NCBI GenBank assembly: GCA_902596065.1
Contig: CACJSL010000005.1
Coordinates: 1-57,746, forward strand
Reading direction: 5' to 3'
DNA: 57,746 nt
Source of the DNA: an uncultured Alphaproteobacteria bacterium
Lineage (GTDB): Bacteria; Pseudomonadota; Alphaproteobacteria; HIMB59; GCA-002718135
Part shown: positions 18,239 to 27,454 of the stretch, piece by piece
How positions within the stretch are numbered: position 1 is the stretch's first letter
Layout of the letters: each line of letters begins with the position of its first letter
Program-made: the position numbers and the translations under genes
The notes under the pieces: generated by a model
What the model was told of the DNA's origin: nothing
What the model saw: the letters and a program-made list of their open reading frames with translations, nothing else
Database searches by the model: none

Positions 18239-19227
18239 CAAGTTTAAATAAAAATATTGTTTTCGAACAAGTTCCAAATATAAAGATTAATACAAAAGAA
18301 GTATTTGGAGTAGCATGTGAATTTATAGTTCAAGGATTCAATGAAAAAAATGATTATGTTCCTAAAATAGATGAAAATTATAAGTTTGATCCAGTAACTA
18401 CAAAATCTATTTTAGCAGGTTTTTCTAATGATAGAAGAGTTTTAATACAAGGATATCATGGTACTGGAAAATCTACTCATATTGAGCAAGTTGCAGCTAG
18501 ATTAAATTGGCCTTGCGTGAGAGTAAATTTAGATAGTCATATTAGTAGAATAGATTTAATTGGAAAAGATGTAATTGTATTAAAAGAAGGTAAACAAATA
18601 ACAGAATTTCAAGACGGCATTCTTCCTTGGGCTTATCAAAATCCAGTAGCAATAGTTTTTGATGAATATGATGCGGGAAGGCCTGATGTTATGTTTGTAA
18701 TTCAAAGAGTTCTTGAATCTTCTGGAAAATTAACTCTTCTTGATCAATCAAGAGTTATTAATCCTCATAACTTTTTTCGTTTATTTGCAACATCAAATAC
18801 AGTTGGGCTAGGAGATACTTCAGGGCTATATCACGGAACCCAACAAATTAATCAAGGTCAAATGGATCGATGGAGTATAGTCTCTACTTTAAATTATTTA
18901 GAAAATTTAGTTGAAGAAAAAATTGTTCTTAGCAAAATTAAAGAATTAAATTCAAAAGAAGGAAAAGATATTGTTCATTCAATGGTGAGTACAGCTGAAC
19001 TAACTAGATCAGGTTTTATAAATGGAGATATATCAACTGTTATGAGTCCAAGAACGGTAATTACTTGGGCAGAGAATTATCTACTATTTAAAGATATAGA
19101 ATACTCATTTAAACTTTCTTTTCTCAATCGTTGTGATGAACTTGAGCGATCTGTAATCGAAGAATATTTTCAAAGATCTTTTGGCATAGACGTCTCAGAT
19201 GCAAAGGTTGTCAATGTTGGAGAATGA
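18235..19227 (+). CDS. cobS: Cobaltochelatase AAA+ subunit CobS
   Basis: CobS is the MoxR-like AAA+ motor that, with CobT and CobN, inserts cobalt into hydrogenobyrinate a,c-diamide in aerobic B12 synthesis. The 330-residue protein has Walker [11 protein letters not shown], Walker [16 protein letters not shown], and the family-specific runs [16 protein letters not shown] and [16 protein letters not shown]. It is complete, and its closeness to the CobS consensus suggests an active ATPase. No cobN or other cob gene lies in the window. Translation is coupled to the upstream J-protein and overlaps cobT. With no CobN in sight, its client may be something other than B12 here. Confidence 0.95.
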   Translation: MTSLNKNIVFEQVPNIKINTKEVFGVACEFIVQGFNEKNDYVPKIDENYKFDPVTTKSILAGFSNDRRVLIQGYHGTGKSTHIEQVAARLNWPCVRVNLDSHISRIDLIGKDVIVLKEGKQITEFQDGILPWAYQNPVAIVFDEYDAGRPDVMFVIQRVLESSGKLTLLDQSRVINPHNFFRLFATSNTVGLGDTSGLYHGTQQINQGQMDRWSIVSTLNYLENLVEEKIVLSKIKELNSKEGKDIVHSMVSTAELTRSGFINGDISTVMSPRTVITWAENYLLFKDIEYSFKLSFLNRCDELERSVIEEYFQRSFGIDVSDAKVVNVGE

Positions 19228-21010
19228 TAATTTAATTGAAGAATTTAAAAAAACTATCTCTTCGACAATTAAATCTATAGGAAAATCTAATTCTATAGAA
19301 GTAAATTTTGTTCAAGAATCTTCTTCTATTAGTGGAGAAACAATAAATTTAGTTGAGCCTAATTTAAATACAATAAAAAATAAGCTTAATTATATTCGTG
19401 CTGAAGCTGATTCAATGGCTTTAAAATTTAGATTTCACGAAAAAAAAATACATGAAAAATATTTAAGTCAAAATGAAATTGCTAACAGTATTTTTTCAGC
19501 CGTAGAGCAATCTAGAATTGAGGCTAAGGGATCAAAAACTTTTAAAGGTATCAAATTAAATATTTTGAATAAACATCTTGAAGATCTATCATCCAATAAC
19601 TTAAGAAAAAACACAGATGAAGAAATTATAAAAGCATTTAGATATGTAAGCTATTCTGAACTTACCGGAGAAAAATTAACAGATAAATACCTAAATTATC
19701 AAAATTTAATTAAGAAAAAATTAGGAAAAAAATATTCTAGTTTATTTCAAAATCTTAAAAAAAATTTATCTAATCAAGAAGGGTTTGCGAATCTGATTCA
19801 AGATTGTTTATCAAACATTGGTTTATTTGAAAATAGTAGTGATAAAGATAAAAAAGAATCATTAGAAAATGAAGAAAACACAGAAAATAATGAGGATAAA
19901 TCACAAGAATCAAATCAAAATGATCAAAATAATAATGATCATTCAAGAACCGAAGATACATCAAATGAAAGTCTTCAATCAGTTGATCCTGATGGTGAAA
20001 AACAATTAGGAGATGACTCAGCAGAAAATGAAATTGAATACTTTCCTAAAATAGAATCGAATTCAAAAATAGACAATTATAAATTTTACACAAATGAATA
20101 TGATGAAACAGTTAAAGCAGATGAACTTTGTGATTTAAAAGAATTAGATCGCTTAAGATTATCTTTAGATCAACAAGTTTTTAGTTTTAAACCATTAATC
20201 GCAAAAATAGCAAACAGGCTTCAAAGAAAACTTCAAGCCCAACAAAATAGGCAGTGGGAGTTTAATTTAGAAGAAGGGTATCTTGACTCTTCAAGGTTAG
20301 CAAAAATTATAGCTAATCCAAGCCATAAATTATCATTTAAAAAAGAAAAAAATATTGAGTTTAAAGATACAATTGTTTCTTTACTTATTGATAATTCTGG
20401 ATCAATGAGAGGTCGACCAATAACAGTTGCTGCTCTTTGCTCAGATATATTAGCTCGCACTCTAGAAAGATGCTTAATAAAAACTGAAATTTTAGGATTT
20501 ACAACAAAAGCATGGAAGGGAGGAAAATCTAGGGAAAAATGGATACAAGAAGGAAAACCATCTAATCCAGGAAGACTCAATGATATAAGACATATAGTTT
20601 ATAAATCAGGAGATTCTCCTTGGCGAAGATCAAAAAAAAATCTTGGATTATTATTGAGAGAAGGAATTTTAAAAGAAAATGTAGATGGAGAAGCTTTGGC
20701 CTGGGCTTTTAATAGATTAAGTGTGAGACAAGAAAAAAGAAAAGTTTTAATTATAATTAGTGATGGTGCTCCTGTTGATGATTCAACTCTTTCTGTAAAT
20801 CCGGGGAACTATTTAGAAAAAAATCTAAGAGATACAATACACACTATTGAAAGCAATTCCTCTATTGAACTTGTTGCAATAGGTATTGGCCATGATGTTT
20901 CGCGTTATTACAAAAAAGCTGTTACAATAATGGATGTTGATCAACTGGGTGAAGTTTTATTAAATGAATTATCAAATATATTTACTCCCAGAAGAAAAAA
21001 GTTAGTCTGA
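19214..21010 (+). CDS. cobT: Cobaltochelatase VWA subunit CobT
   Basis: CobT is the integrin-I-like partner of CobS. The N-terminal part has [20 protein letters not shown], typical of CobT. A long acidic Asn/Glu/Asp linker (about residues 205-280) is usual for the family. The C-terminal VWA domain has an intact [20 protein letters not shown] and ISDGAP. I start it at the second ATG (598 residues) because AAAGG stands six bases before it. The ATG at 19199 would add five residues and has no ribosome site. It overlaps cobS by 14 bases and the convergent tgt by 9. Confidence 0.94.
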   Translation: MLENDNLIEEFKKTISSTIKSIGKSNSIEVNFVQESSSISGETINLVEPNLNTIKNKLNYIRAEADSMALKFRFHEKKIHEKYLSQNEIANSIFSAVEQSRIEAKGSKTFKGIKLNILNKHLEDLSSNNLRKNTDEEIIKAFRYVSYSELTGEKLTDKYLNYQNLIKKKLGKKYSSLFQNLKKNLSNQEGFANLIQDCLSNIGLFENSSDKDKKESLENEENTENNEDKSQESNQNDQNNNDHSRTEDTSNESLQSVDPDGEKQLGDDSAENEIEYFPKIESNSKIDNYKFYTNEYDETVKADELCDLKELDRLRLSLDQQVFSFKPLIAKIANRLQRKLQAQQNRQWEFNLEEGYLDSSRLAKIIANPSHKLSFKKEKNIEFKDTIVSLLIDNSGSMRGRPITVAALCSDILARTLERCLIKTEILGFTTKAWKGGKSREKWIQEGKPSNPGRLNDIRHIVYKSGDSPWRRSKKNLGLLLREGILKENVDGEALAWAFNRLSVRQEKRKVLIIISDGAPVDDSTLSVNPGNYLEKNLRDTIHTIESNSSIELVAIGIGHDVSRYYKKAVTIMDVDQLGEVLLNELSNIFTPRRKKLV

Positions 21011-22195
21011 ATACCAATTTTTTTCAGCTTCAAGCATTTTATCCTCTTTAATACTTTCACGAATATACTTCATTAGAGAATTCATAAAATATATATTATG
21101 AGTAGTAATATAATTTAAAACAATTAGCTCTTCAGCTTTTAACAAATGATGAAGATATGACAGTGAATGGTTTTTACATGTACTACAATGACAATTTTTA
21201 TCTATTGGACTAAGATTTTCACTAAATTTATTATTTTTAATATTTATTTTACCTTTTTTACTTTTTACTAAAGCAGATCCATGTCTAGCTAACCTTGTGG
21301 GACTTACACAATCAAATGTATCAACTCCTGACTTAACTAATTTCCATATATCTTCAGGATCCCCTATACCTAATAAATGTATCGGATGCATTTTTCCTAA
21401 TCTTGAAGCAGTATAATCAACTATTTCATGCATTTCTTCTTTTGTAGACCCTAAACTTCCACCTATAGCCAAACCAAAAAAATTTTTTGAATTGATGTTA
21501 AACTCAATACTTTCATCTCTTAAATCTTTATAAATACCTCCCTGAATGATACCATAAAGTTTTTGACTTCCTGAAGATCCTTTCATTGGTAAATATTTAT
21601 TTCTTTTTTGGAAACTATTCATAGATCTAGTAGACCAATTGTGACTTCTTTTCATAGATTGGTCAGTATAAGATTTATCTACATGAAACGGAGTGCATTC
21701 ATCAAAAACCAGAATAAGATCTGCACCTATATCTCTTTGAATTGCAATTGATTTTTCAGGTGTTAATAAATGATTTCTACCATCAATAAAGGATTTAAAT
21801 AAAGCCCCCTCTTCAGAAATGTTTAAAAGAGATTTTTTCCGGTTAAAGTTTTTTCTTTTAATTTCATCTGCTACTGAACCATGGCCTAAGGAAAATATTT
21901 GAAATCCTCCACTGTCTGTTAAAATTGGTCCTTGCCAATTCATGAAATTGTGAATTCCACCATGTTTAGAAATAATATCACTACCTGGTTGAAGCATTAA
22001 ATGATAAGTATTGGATAAAATTATTTGAGTATTATTATTTTTTGCTTCATCAGTACTACAAGATTTTAAAGCACCCTTGGTGCCACAAAAAATAAATGCT
22101 GGGGTTTCAACTTTACCATGAGGAGTAGTTATTATACCCAATCTAGCTCTAGTATCTTTTGATGTTTTTGTTACTTTCCAGTTAAATTTTTTCAT
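21002..22195 (-). CDS. tgt: tRNA-guanine transglycosylase, variant (Chlamydia/Leptospira-like) form
   Basis: Tgt swaps guanine-34 of Asp, Asn, His and Tyr tRNAs for a queuosine precursor. The 397-residue protein keeps the catalytic set: Asp94 in LTDSGGFQ, Asp165 in VFDECTPF, the nucleophile Asp295 in TFDCVSPTR, and the zinc site C335-x-C337-x2-C340 with a His at 349/350. Compared with E. coli it has an extra stretch of about 18 residues after FSLG (residues 105-128). The substrate loop reads AIGGSLGST in place of GGLAVGE, putting Gly249 where the bacterial enzyme has a Val. These features resemble Chlamydia-type Tgt. It overlaps the upstream transporter gene by 14 bases. Confidence 0.94.
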   Translation of the reverse strand: MKKFNWKVTKTSKDTRARLGIITTPHGKVETPAFIFCGTKGALKSCSTDEAKNNNTQIILSNTYHLMLQPGSDIISKHGGIHNFMNWQGPILTDSGGFQIFSLGHGSVADEIKRKNFNRKKSLLNISEEGALFKSFIDGRNHLLTPEKSIAIQRDIGADLILVFDECTPFHVDKSYTDQSMKRSHNWSTRSMNSFQKRNKYLPMKGSSGSQKLYGIIQGGIYKDLRDESIEFNINSKNFFGLAIGGSLGSTKEEMHEIVDYTASRLGKMHPIHLLGIGDPEDIWKLVKSGVDTFDCVSPTRLARHGSALVKSKKGKINIKNNKFSENLSPIDKNCHCSTCKNHSLSYLHHLLKAEELIVLNYITTHNIYFMNSLMKYIRESIKEDKMLEAEKNWYSD

Positions 22196-22994
22196 TTATT
22201 TTATTTGGTAAAAAATATTTAGCCAAATATATAAATGGAGTATCAAAAATTGCTATAAATATTCTCAATACATAGGTTCCCAAAATAAAAGTAAATATTA
22301 CAGTATTAAAACTTAGAGGATTTGGGTTCAAAATTATCCATGCAAAAATACTAAAAACAGTATTATCAAGCAAACCTGACAACATAGTAGAAAGATTGTT
22401 TCTTATCCACAAATATTTATTTTTTGTAAATTTAGATATTTTTTCAAATAACCAAACATCAAAATATTGACTAACTAAAAAAGCAATCATACTTGCTATA
22501 AAAAAAGAGGGGAATGGCATAAAGATACCCATAAGATGATCTTGAATTAATAAAGCCCAAGATAGCTCATCATCTACATTCTTAGCATCTAAAGGTGCAA
22601 AACCAATTGTAAAAAGCATAAATAATGTCATTATTAAAAAACTAACGAAACCTATTAAAATATTCCTTCTTGCAACCTTAGATCCATAATACTCTGATAA
22701 AATATCAGTTGCTAAGAATGTTGAAGAAAACAAGATTGTTCCGAGAGCAATGGGATTACTAAAAAAGGGAAATTCGACGATTTTTAAAACTTGTATATTT
22801 GCAGAAATTATAGAAATTACAGTATAAATAAAAATACCCACTTCACCAAATAATCTTAACAATAATAAAATAGTTAAAAGACATATAACTAAAAAAAACA
22901 ACCAAGATACTAAAATTGGAACTTGATTCATAGACTCTACAAAACCAAAAAAATCCAATGAAAATAGTTTATAAAAACTTGCAAAAAGATCCAA
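22182..22994 (-). CDS. yhhQ: Queuosine-precursor transporter, YhhQ (VUT/DUF165) family
   Basis: YhhQ proteins import preQ0, preQ1 or queuine. The 270-residue integral membrane protein has about six to seven hydrophobic spans. Family marks are STFLATDILSEYYGSKVARR, the QYFDVWLFEKISKFT segment, and WIRNNLSTMLSGLLDNTVFS. It directly precedes tgt with a 14-base overlap, which strongly supports a salvage role. No queC, queD, queE, queF, queA or queG lies in the window. It begins 11 bases after the rpmB stop, so it rides on the ribosomal-protein message. Confidence 0.92.
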   Translation of the reverse strand: MDLFASFYKLFSLDFFGFVESMNQVPILVSWLFFLVICLLTILLLLRLFGEVGIFIYTVISIISANIQVLKIVEFPFFSNPIALGTILFSSTFLATDILSEYYGSKVARRNILIGFVSFLIMTLFMLFTIGFAPLDAKNVDDELSWALLIQDHLMGIFMPFPSFFIASMIAFLVSQYFDVWLFEKISKFTKNKYLWIRNNLSTMLSGLLDNTVFSIFAWIILNPNPLSFNTVIFTFILGTYVLRIFIAIFDTPFIYLAKYFLPNKINEKI

Positions 22995-23005
22995 TTTATA
23001 CTCGT

Positions 23006-23287
23006 TTAATTATTTTTAGAAAGAATTAACTTTTTTAATTTTAAACCTGTAGAAGCTAGTTTAGTATTAGAAGTATTAATTAAATACTCATCTAAACCAC
23101 CTTTTTTTTCTACTGTTCGAATAGTACTTGCTGCAACTTTTAGTTGAATTTTTTTTCCTAATTTATCGCTTAAAAAAGATATATTTTGTAAATTAGGCAA
23201 AAATCTTCTTTTAGTACGATTTTTTGCATGGCTTACATTATTTCCACTCAAATATTTTTTACCAGTTAATTCACATTTGCTAGACAT
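23006..23287 (-). CDS. rpmB: 50S ribosomal protein L28
   Basis: L28 is a structural protein of the large ribosomal subunit. The protein shows SSKCELTGKKYLSGNNVSHA followed by NRTKRRFLPNLQN, and a KKIQLKVAASTIRTVEKKGG segment, as in other bacterial L28 proteins. I choose the ATG at 23287 (93 residues) because family members start M-S-x-x-C-E-L-T. The in-frame ATG at 23299 adds MPHI and lies inside a likely promoter. rpmG, which often follows rpmB, is not here; a queuosine transporter follows instead. Confidence 0.95.
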   Translation of the reverse strand: MSSKCELTGKKYLSGNNVSHAKNRTKRRFLPNLQNISFLSDKLGKKIQLKVAASTIRTVEKKGGLDEYLINTSNTKLASTGLKLKKLILSKNN

Positions 23288-23298
23288 AATATGAGGCA

Positions 23299-23327
23299 TT
23301 TACTATTTGTAAATCAACTTTTGTCAA
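23299..23327 (-). promoter_or_regulatory. rpmB: Candidate rpmB promoter (TTGACA at 23322-23327)
   Basis: On the minus strand a perfect -35 hexamer, TTGACA, occupies 23327-23322 in the short gap between the HAD gene and rpmB. At 16-17 bases downstream there is AT-rich TAGTAAA, a weak -10. Transcription from it would begin at or just past the upstream ATG at 23299, which favours the ATG at 23287 as the real start and implies a very short leader. The -10 match is poor, so this is a moderate call. Confidence 0.4.
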
Positions 23328-23336
23328 GCAAGTTAT

Positions 23337-24221
23337 TTAAAAAAATAATTCTTTACAAACATAAGTTGGCTTAATACCAAGTTTTTTAAGAGAATTATTG
23401 CTAGTTTTCCATGATGGGTTTTCACTATCAAAAAAATCATTATGAATACCTGTTGATGTAATTAAAAGACTATCAACTCCAAAATTAAGAGCACCTTTAA
23501 TATCATGAAATAATGAATCCCCTATTGCTAAAATCTTAGATTTTTTAATATTTTTAAGTTCCTCAAAAGTTTTTTTGTAAATTTCTATGCTAGGCTTTCC
23601 TAGAAGAAATGTTTTGCCCCCTAATCTATTGTATAATTCTGCAATTGTTCCCATACAAAAGGTTAAAGAATTTGATTTTTTTTCTAAACTTTCAAAATCA
23701 GGATTGGCACAAACAAAAAGTAGTTCCCTTTCTTTTGCAACATTCAGCAAAGGAATATAATCAACTACTGCTTTTTCGAAAAAAGGGGTACATCCTAAAA
23801 TGAAATCAGCGTCCTCAATATTTTTAACAAAAATATATTTTTCTAATCCTTTTTGAAAAATTTCACCTTCATTTTTTGTTTGATCAAAAATATGAAAACA
23901 TCTTTTGCCTAAATTCTTAATTTCACTATTATTTTTATTTTTTAAACTTAACCATATCATTTCTCCACTAGTCATAACCTTATGGAAATGAGCAGATTGA
24001 AAACCAAGGTTAGGCAATCGCATTATAGTTTCTTCTTTTTTTTTGGATGAATTAGAAATTATTGTTAATATTTTTTTTTTAGAATAAAGTTTTTCTACAC
24101 ATTGTATTGCATTTAAATATCCTTTATTTCCATCGTGTATGACACCCCATTGATCTAAAATAAAAGCATCATAATTATCATATATTTCTTCAAGTCTAGT
24201 TATAGTAGTGGGAATGTTCAT
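23337..24221 (-). CDS. HAD-superfamily class IIA hydrolase (TIGR01459-like)
   Basis: This is a probable sugar- or nucleotide-phosphatase of the NagD side of the HAD superfamily. The 294-residue protein has motif I FILDQWGVIHDG near residue 20, motif II IISNSSKK near 57, and the late motif ILAIGDSLFHDIKGA near 235 with the metal-binding Asp residues. In motif I the usual second Asp (DxD) is Trp, as in the DxWGV form I recall for TIGR01459 proteins of alphaproteobacteria. Substrate unknown. Its start overlaps the pyrD stop by four bases (ATGA). Confidence 0.85.
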   Translation of the reverse strand: MNIPTTITRLEEIYDNYDAFILDQWGVIHDGNKGYLNAIQCVEKLYSKKKILTIISNSSKKKEETIMRLPNLGFQSAHFHKVMTSGEMIWLSLKNKNNSEIKNLGKRCFHIFDQTKNEGEIFQKGLEKYIFVKNIEDADFILGCTPFFEKAVVDYIPLLNVAKERELLFVCANPDFESLEKKSNSLTFCMGTIAELYNRLGGKTFLLGKPSIEIYKKTFEELKNIKKSKILAIGDSLFHDIKGALNFGVDSLLITSTGIHNDFFDSENPSWKTSNNSLKKLGIKPTYVCKELFF

Positions 24222-25309
24222 GTATCTTTGCCTATAGCTTCTTTAATACTTTTATATCCATCAGTTTTAAGTAAATTTGATAAATCTATTAACATTTTAT
24301 TAATAATTTTTGGACCATCGAAAGTTAAAGCAGAATATAATTGAACCAAAGAAGCTCCAGATTTAATTTTTTCATAACATTCCAAAGCATTATTGATTCC
24401 ACCTACTCCTATTAATGGAATTTGGCCATTAGTTAATGTATACATTTTTCTTAATATCATTGTTGATTTCAAAAACAATGGCTTGCCACTTAAACCACCT
24501 ATTTCATTTTTTAAATTTGATTTTAATGTATCAGGTCTATCAATTGTAGAATTACTAATTACTAAACCATCAATATTATTAGCTAAACTAATTAATGCTA
24601 TATCTCTTATTTGCTCTTCATCAATATCTGGGGCTATTTTAAAAAAAATAGGAGTATTCTCCAAAGAATTCATTTCTTCTTGTTTTTTTTTTAGAGTCTG
24701 GACTAGTTTTTCTATTCTTCCCCTATTCTGTAATTCTCTTAAGCCTGGAGTATTTGGAGAAGAAATATTAACTGTAACATAATGAGCAAAAGGTCCCAAC
24801 TCTTGTAAGCAGTAAATATAATCATCAATATCATTTAAAGTTTCTTTATTTTTTCCTATATTTATACCAACAATACCTTCTGATAATGAACTTAAATTGA
24901 GTTTTTTTAATTTTTTTTTAACAAAAGTAGTCCCTTTATTATTAAATCCTAAATGGTTTATTATTGCTTTATCTTCTTTAAGACGAAAAACTCTAGGCTT
25001 TTCATTGCCAAATTGATTTTTTGGAGTAACTGTTCCAGCCTCAATAAATCCAAAACCTAGATTAAGTAACGGTTTTATAACTTCAGCATTTTTATCAAAT
25101 CCAGCTGCTAAACCTAAAGGATTACTAAAATCAAAACCAAAAAGATGTTGATGCAATATAGGATCATTAAAATTATTTCCTGTAAATAAATTTAGCTTAA
25201 GTAATTTTAAAGTTACATAATGAGAAAATTCAGGATTTAAATTTTTTATCAATTGAAAAAAAATATTTTGCACTACTTTTTCTTCATCTTTTTTTAAGAG
25301 TTTCGTCAA
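24218..25309 (-). CDS. pyrD: Dihydroorotate dehydrogenase (quinone), class 2
   Basis: PyrD oxidises dihydroorotate to orotate in pyrimidine synthesis and passes electrons to ubiquinone. The 363-residue length, with an N-terminal helical extension before the barrel, marks the membrane-associated class 2. Motifs include FSNPLGLAAGFDKNAEVI, GFIEAGTVTPKNQFGNEKPR, the catalytic-Ser stretch TVNISSPNTPGLRELQ, and IPLIGVGGI with the FMN-phosphate site. It overlaps lysS by 26 bases and the HAD gene by four, so it is deep in an operon headed by marR. Confidence 0.96.
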   Translation of the reverse strand: MTKLLKKDEEKVVQNIFFQLIKNLNPEFSHYVTLKLLKLNLFTGNNFNDPILHQHLFGFDFSNPLGLAAGFDKNAEVIKPLLNLGFGFIEAGTVTPKNQFGNEKPRVFRLKEDKAIINHLGFNNKGTTFVKKKLKKLNLSSLSEGIVGINIGKNKETLNDIDDYIYCLQELGPFAHYVTVNISSPNTPGLRELQNRGRIEKLVQTLKKKQEEMNSLENTPIFFKIAPDIDEEQIRDIALISLANNIDGLVISNSTIDRPDTLKSNLKNEIGGLSGKPLFLKSTMILRKMYTLTNGQIPLIGVGGINNALECYEKIKSGASLVQLYSALTFDGPKIINKMLIDLSNLLKTDGYKSIKEAIGKDT

Positions 25310-26867
25310 TTAATATAATTGTCTTTTTTATTCCATAAAGTTTAATAAATGAGCCCAGTCTTGGTCCTTGCTCTTGACCCAATAAAACTTGATAAATTAA
25401 TTTGAAAAAATCTCTTAAATTTTCAAAATTATATTTTTTTCCTATTTCATATATCTGAGTTTGTAATTCTTCTGCTGAAGATTCATGATCAGTTGTCTCT
25501 AGAAATAATTTTATATCTTCAAATATTTTTCTATTTTCATTTTCTAGTTTTAAATATTTTTTATTAGGTAAGACAAAATCATTATAATAATTTATCGAAT
25601 ATTGTATCAATGAATCAAGTTCAGAATTTTCATTTGGATTAATATCTTTATCGTATTCTTTAATAAATCCCCAAATAACCTCTTTTTCACTTGAATTACA
25701 TACGCTAACTAAATTTAATAAAGAATTAAAAGATATTTCAGAACTAAAAGAGGGAACAAATCCATTATGGATATGCCAAATTGGACTATTATATTTCTCA
25801 ATTAAGTTAATATTATCAATTTTTTTTAAGTGATTGTAATACTCATCTATACTTTTAGGAATTACATCAAAAAATAATTTTTTTGCTGATCGAGGTTTAT
25901 TAAACATATATAAAGATAAGCTTTCAGGGGAAGCATATCTAAGCCAATCATCTACACTAATACCATTCCCTACAGATTTAGAAATTTTTTCACCCTTTTC
26001 ATCTAGAAACATTTCATAAATTAAATTTTGAGGTGGTTTTTTATTCAAAACTTTACAAATCTTACTTGCTAGATCAACACTTTCAGTTAGATCTTTACCA
26101 CACATTTCATAGTCTACATCTAATGAAATCCAACGCATAGCCCAATCAACTTTCCACTGAAGTTTACAATTGCCTCCTGTTACTAGAGTCTCATATTTTT
26201 TATTATTAGAAGGATCAGTAAAAATAATAGAATTATCTTTAACTCTATATTCATCTATTTTTACTTGTAAGACTTCGCCAGTTTCAGTACTTATTGGTAA
26301 AAAAGGACTGTACGTATTTTTTCTCTCACTTCTTAAAGTAGGTAGTATAATAGATAAAATTGATTCGTAATTTTCAAGAATTTTTATTAAGGTTTTATCA
26401 AAATCACCATTTTTATACTTTTTAGTAGAACTGATGAATTCATATTTAAAATTAAATTTATCTAAAAATGATTGTAATTTGGCATTATTGTGTTGTCCAA
26501 AGCTTTCATATTTTTCAAATGGATCAGGAATAGAAGTTAAAGGTTTGCCAATGTAATCTTTAAGCATTTGCTTATTTGGAACATTTTCAGGAATCTTCCT
26601 TAGTCCATCCATATCATCAGAAAAAGTAATTAAATGCGTTTTAACATCAACTAAACTCTCTAAGGCATTCTGAACCATTGAGGTCCTTACAACCTCTCCA
26701 AATGTTCCTATATGAGGTAAGCCTGAGGGTCCATAACCAGTTTCAAATAATACATAACCTTTTTCTGGAGCTTTAAAATTATTAATTCCACCTAAATTTT
26801 TAATTATTTTTTTAGCTTCTACAAAAGGCCAGGCTTTTAAATTTTCATGATCATTAATATCTATCAT
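25284..26867 (-). CDS. lysS: Lysyl-tRNA synthetase, class I
   Basis: This enzyme charges tRNA-Lys. It is the class I (archaeal-type) LysRS, unrelated to the common class II enzyme. The 527-residue protein has the Rossmann signature GYGPSGLPHIGTFGE (HIGH-like) near residue 45 and the KMSKS-like loop GEKISKSVGNG near 295. The C-terminal helical anticodon domain ends with LGQEQGPRLGSFIKLYG, another class I mark. Class I LysRS is usual in alphaproteobacteria. The start overlaps the marR stop by four bases and its 3' end runs 26 bases into pyrD. Confidence 0.96.
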   Translation of the reverse strand: MIDINDHENLKAWPFVEAKKIIKNLGGINNFKAPEKGYVLFETGYGPSGLPHIGTFGEVVRTSMVQNALESLVDVKTHLITFSDDMDGLRKIPENVPNKQMLKDYIGKPLTSIPDPFEKYESFGQHNNAKLQSFLDKFNFKYEFISSTKKYKNGDFDKTLIKILENYESILSIILPTLRSERKNTYSPFLPISTETGEVLQVKIDEYRVKDNSIIFTDPSNNKKYETLVTGGNCKLQWKVDWAMRWISLDVDYEMCGKDLTESVDLASKICKVLNKKPPQNLIYEMFLDEKGEKISKSVGNGISVDDWLRYASPESLSLYMFNKPRSAKKLFFDVIPKSIDEYYNHLKKIDNINLIEKYNSPIWHIHNGFVPSFSSEISFNSLLNLVSVCNSSEKEVIWGFIKEYDKDINPNENSELDSLIQYSINYYNDFVLPNKKYLKLENENRKIFEDIKLFLETTDHESSAEELQTQIYEIGKKYNFENLRDFFKLIYQVLLGQEQGPRLGSFIKLYGIKKTIILIDETLKKR

Positions 26868-27331
26868 ATTTGATTTATCTTTTTTGCTTTTATTCTAATT
26901 TTTTTACCCAATAACAATTTTAAAGAATTAATAAAATTAAAAGTTTCATTATCTAATTTGCTAAATAACCTTTCTTCTTCTTTTTCAATCATAGGATAAA
27001 GCAATTTATATAGATCATCCCCTTTTTTTAGAATTTTTATGATTTTTTTTCTATTATCATGTTTTATTTCTCTAGATATATATTTTTTACTTTCTAATAA
27101 TTTTAAAGTTACACTAGTAACAGAAATATCTATACCAATTGACTCAGCTATTTGATTCTGAAAAATATCAGTTTTTTTAGTAGATAAATGTTTTAATGAT
27201 TGAAGAACCAGATATTCATTTAAGGAGACATTGTGAGAAATAAGTAATTTTCTAAGACTGGACTGCCAGAAATTAGAAGTCTTCCAAATCAATATACCTA
27301 ATCTATTCTCAAAAAGAGAAGTGTCTGCCAT
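26864..27331 (-). CDS. MarR-family transcription regulator
   Basis: The 155-residue protein has the MarR winged-helix layout: a dimerisation helix, then recognition-helix region QIAESIGIDISVTSVTLKLLESKKYI (about 80-105). A basic wing with the family DNR follows (REIKHDNRKK), then C-terminal helices. MarR dimers bind palindromes and are usually released by small phenolic or similar ligands. Two near-identical palindromes lie just upstream of its start, so it very probably represses itself and the genes behind it: lysS, pyrD, the HAD gene and possibly rpmB, yhhQ and tgt. The ligand is unknown. Confidence 0.92.
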   Translation of the reverse strand: MADTSLFENRLGILIWKTSNFWQSSLRKLLISHNVSLNEYLVLQSLKHLSTKKTDIFQNQIAESIGIDISVTSVTLKLLESKKYISREIKHDNRKKIIKILKKGDDLYKLLYPMIEKEEERLFSKLDNETFNFINSLKLLLGKKIRIKAKKINQI

Positions 27332-27333
27332 AG

Positions 27334-27360
27334 TTTGTATACAAATAGTTTGTATACAAT
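27334..27360 (-). promoter_or_regulatory. Tandem GTATAC palindromes, probable MarR operators
   Basis: Two copies stand head to tail: TTTGTATACAAA (27334-27345, a perfect 12-base palindrome) and TTTGTATACAAT (27349-27360). Their centres are 15 bases apart, about one and a half helical turns. The first begins three bases upstream of the marR ATG and so covers its ribosome-binding region. The pair also overlaps any promoter there, where TATACA can serve as -10. A third, shorter inverted repeat ATAGT-AA-ACTAT follows at 27370-27381. The 123-base gap is shared with divergent ctaA, which starts about 95 bases away, so ctaA might be affected too. Confidence 0.7.
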
Positions 27361-27454
27361 ATATTAACTATAGTAAACTATTTTCTTATTATTTTGGGAT
27401 TATTTGATGGATTAAATACTATCCACACTTATATAAAGCTTAAAAATAAATAAA

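Noticed and set aside
18235-21010. Calling cobS-cobT evidence of B12 biosynthesis
   Set aside because: No cobN or other cob gene is in the window. The two genes alone do not show the pathway.
23300-23336. AACTT...AAGTT inverted repeat as a terminator after the HAD gene
   Set aside because: Stem is only five A/T-rich pairs with a nine-base loop. The TTGACA between the arms fits a promoter better.
27395-27426. Possible hairpin GGAT-TAAATACT-ATCC and -35/-10-like elements upstream of ctaA
   Set aside because: Four-base stem with an eight-base loop is too weak, and TTGATG to TATATA spacing is about 20 bases. I do not call a ctaA promoter.
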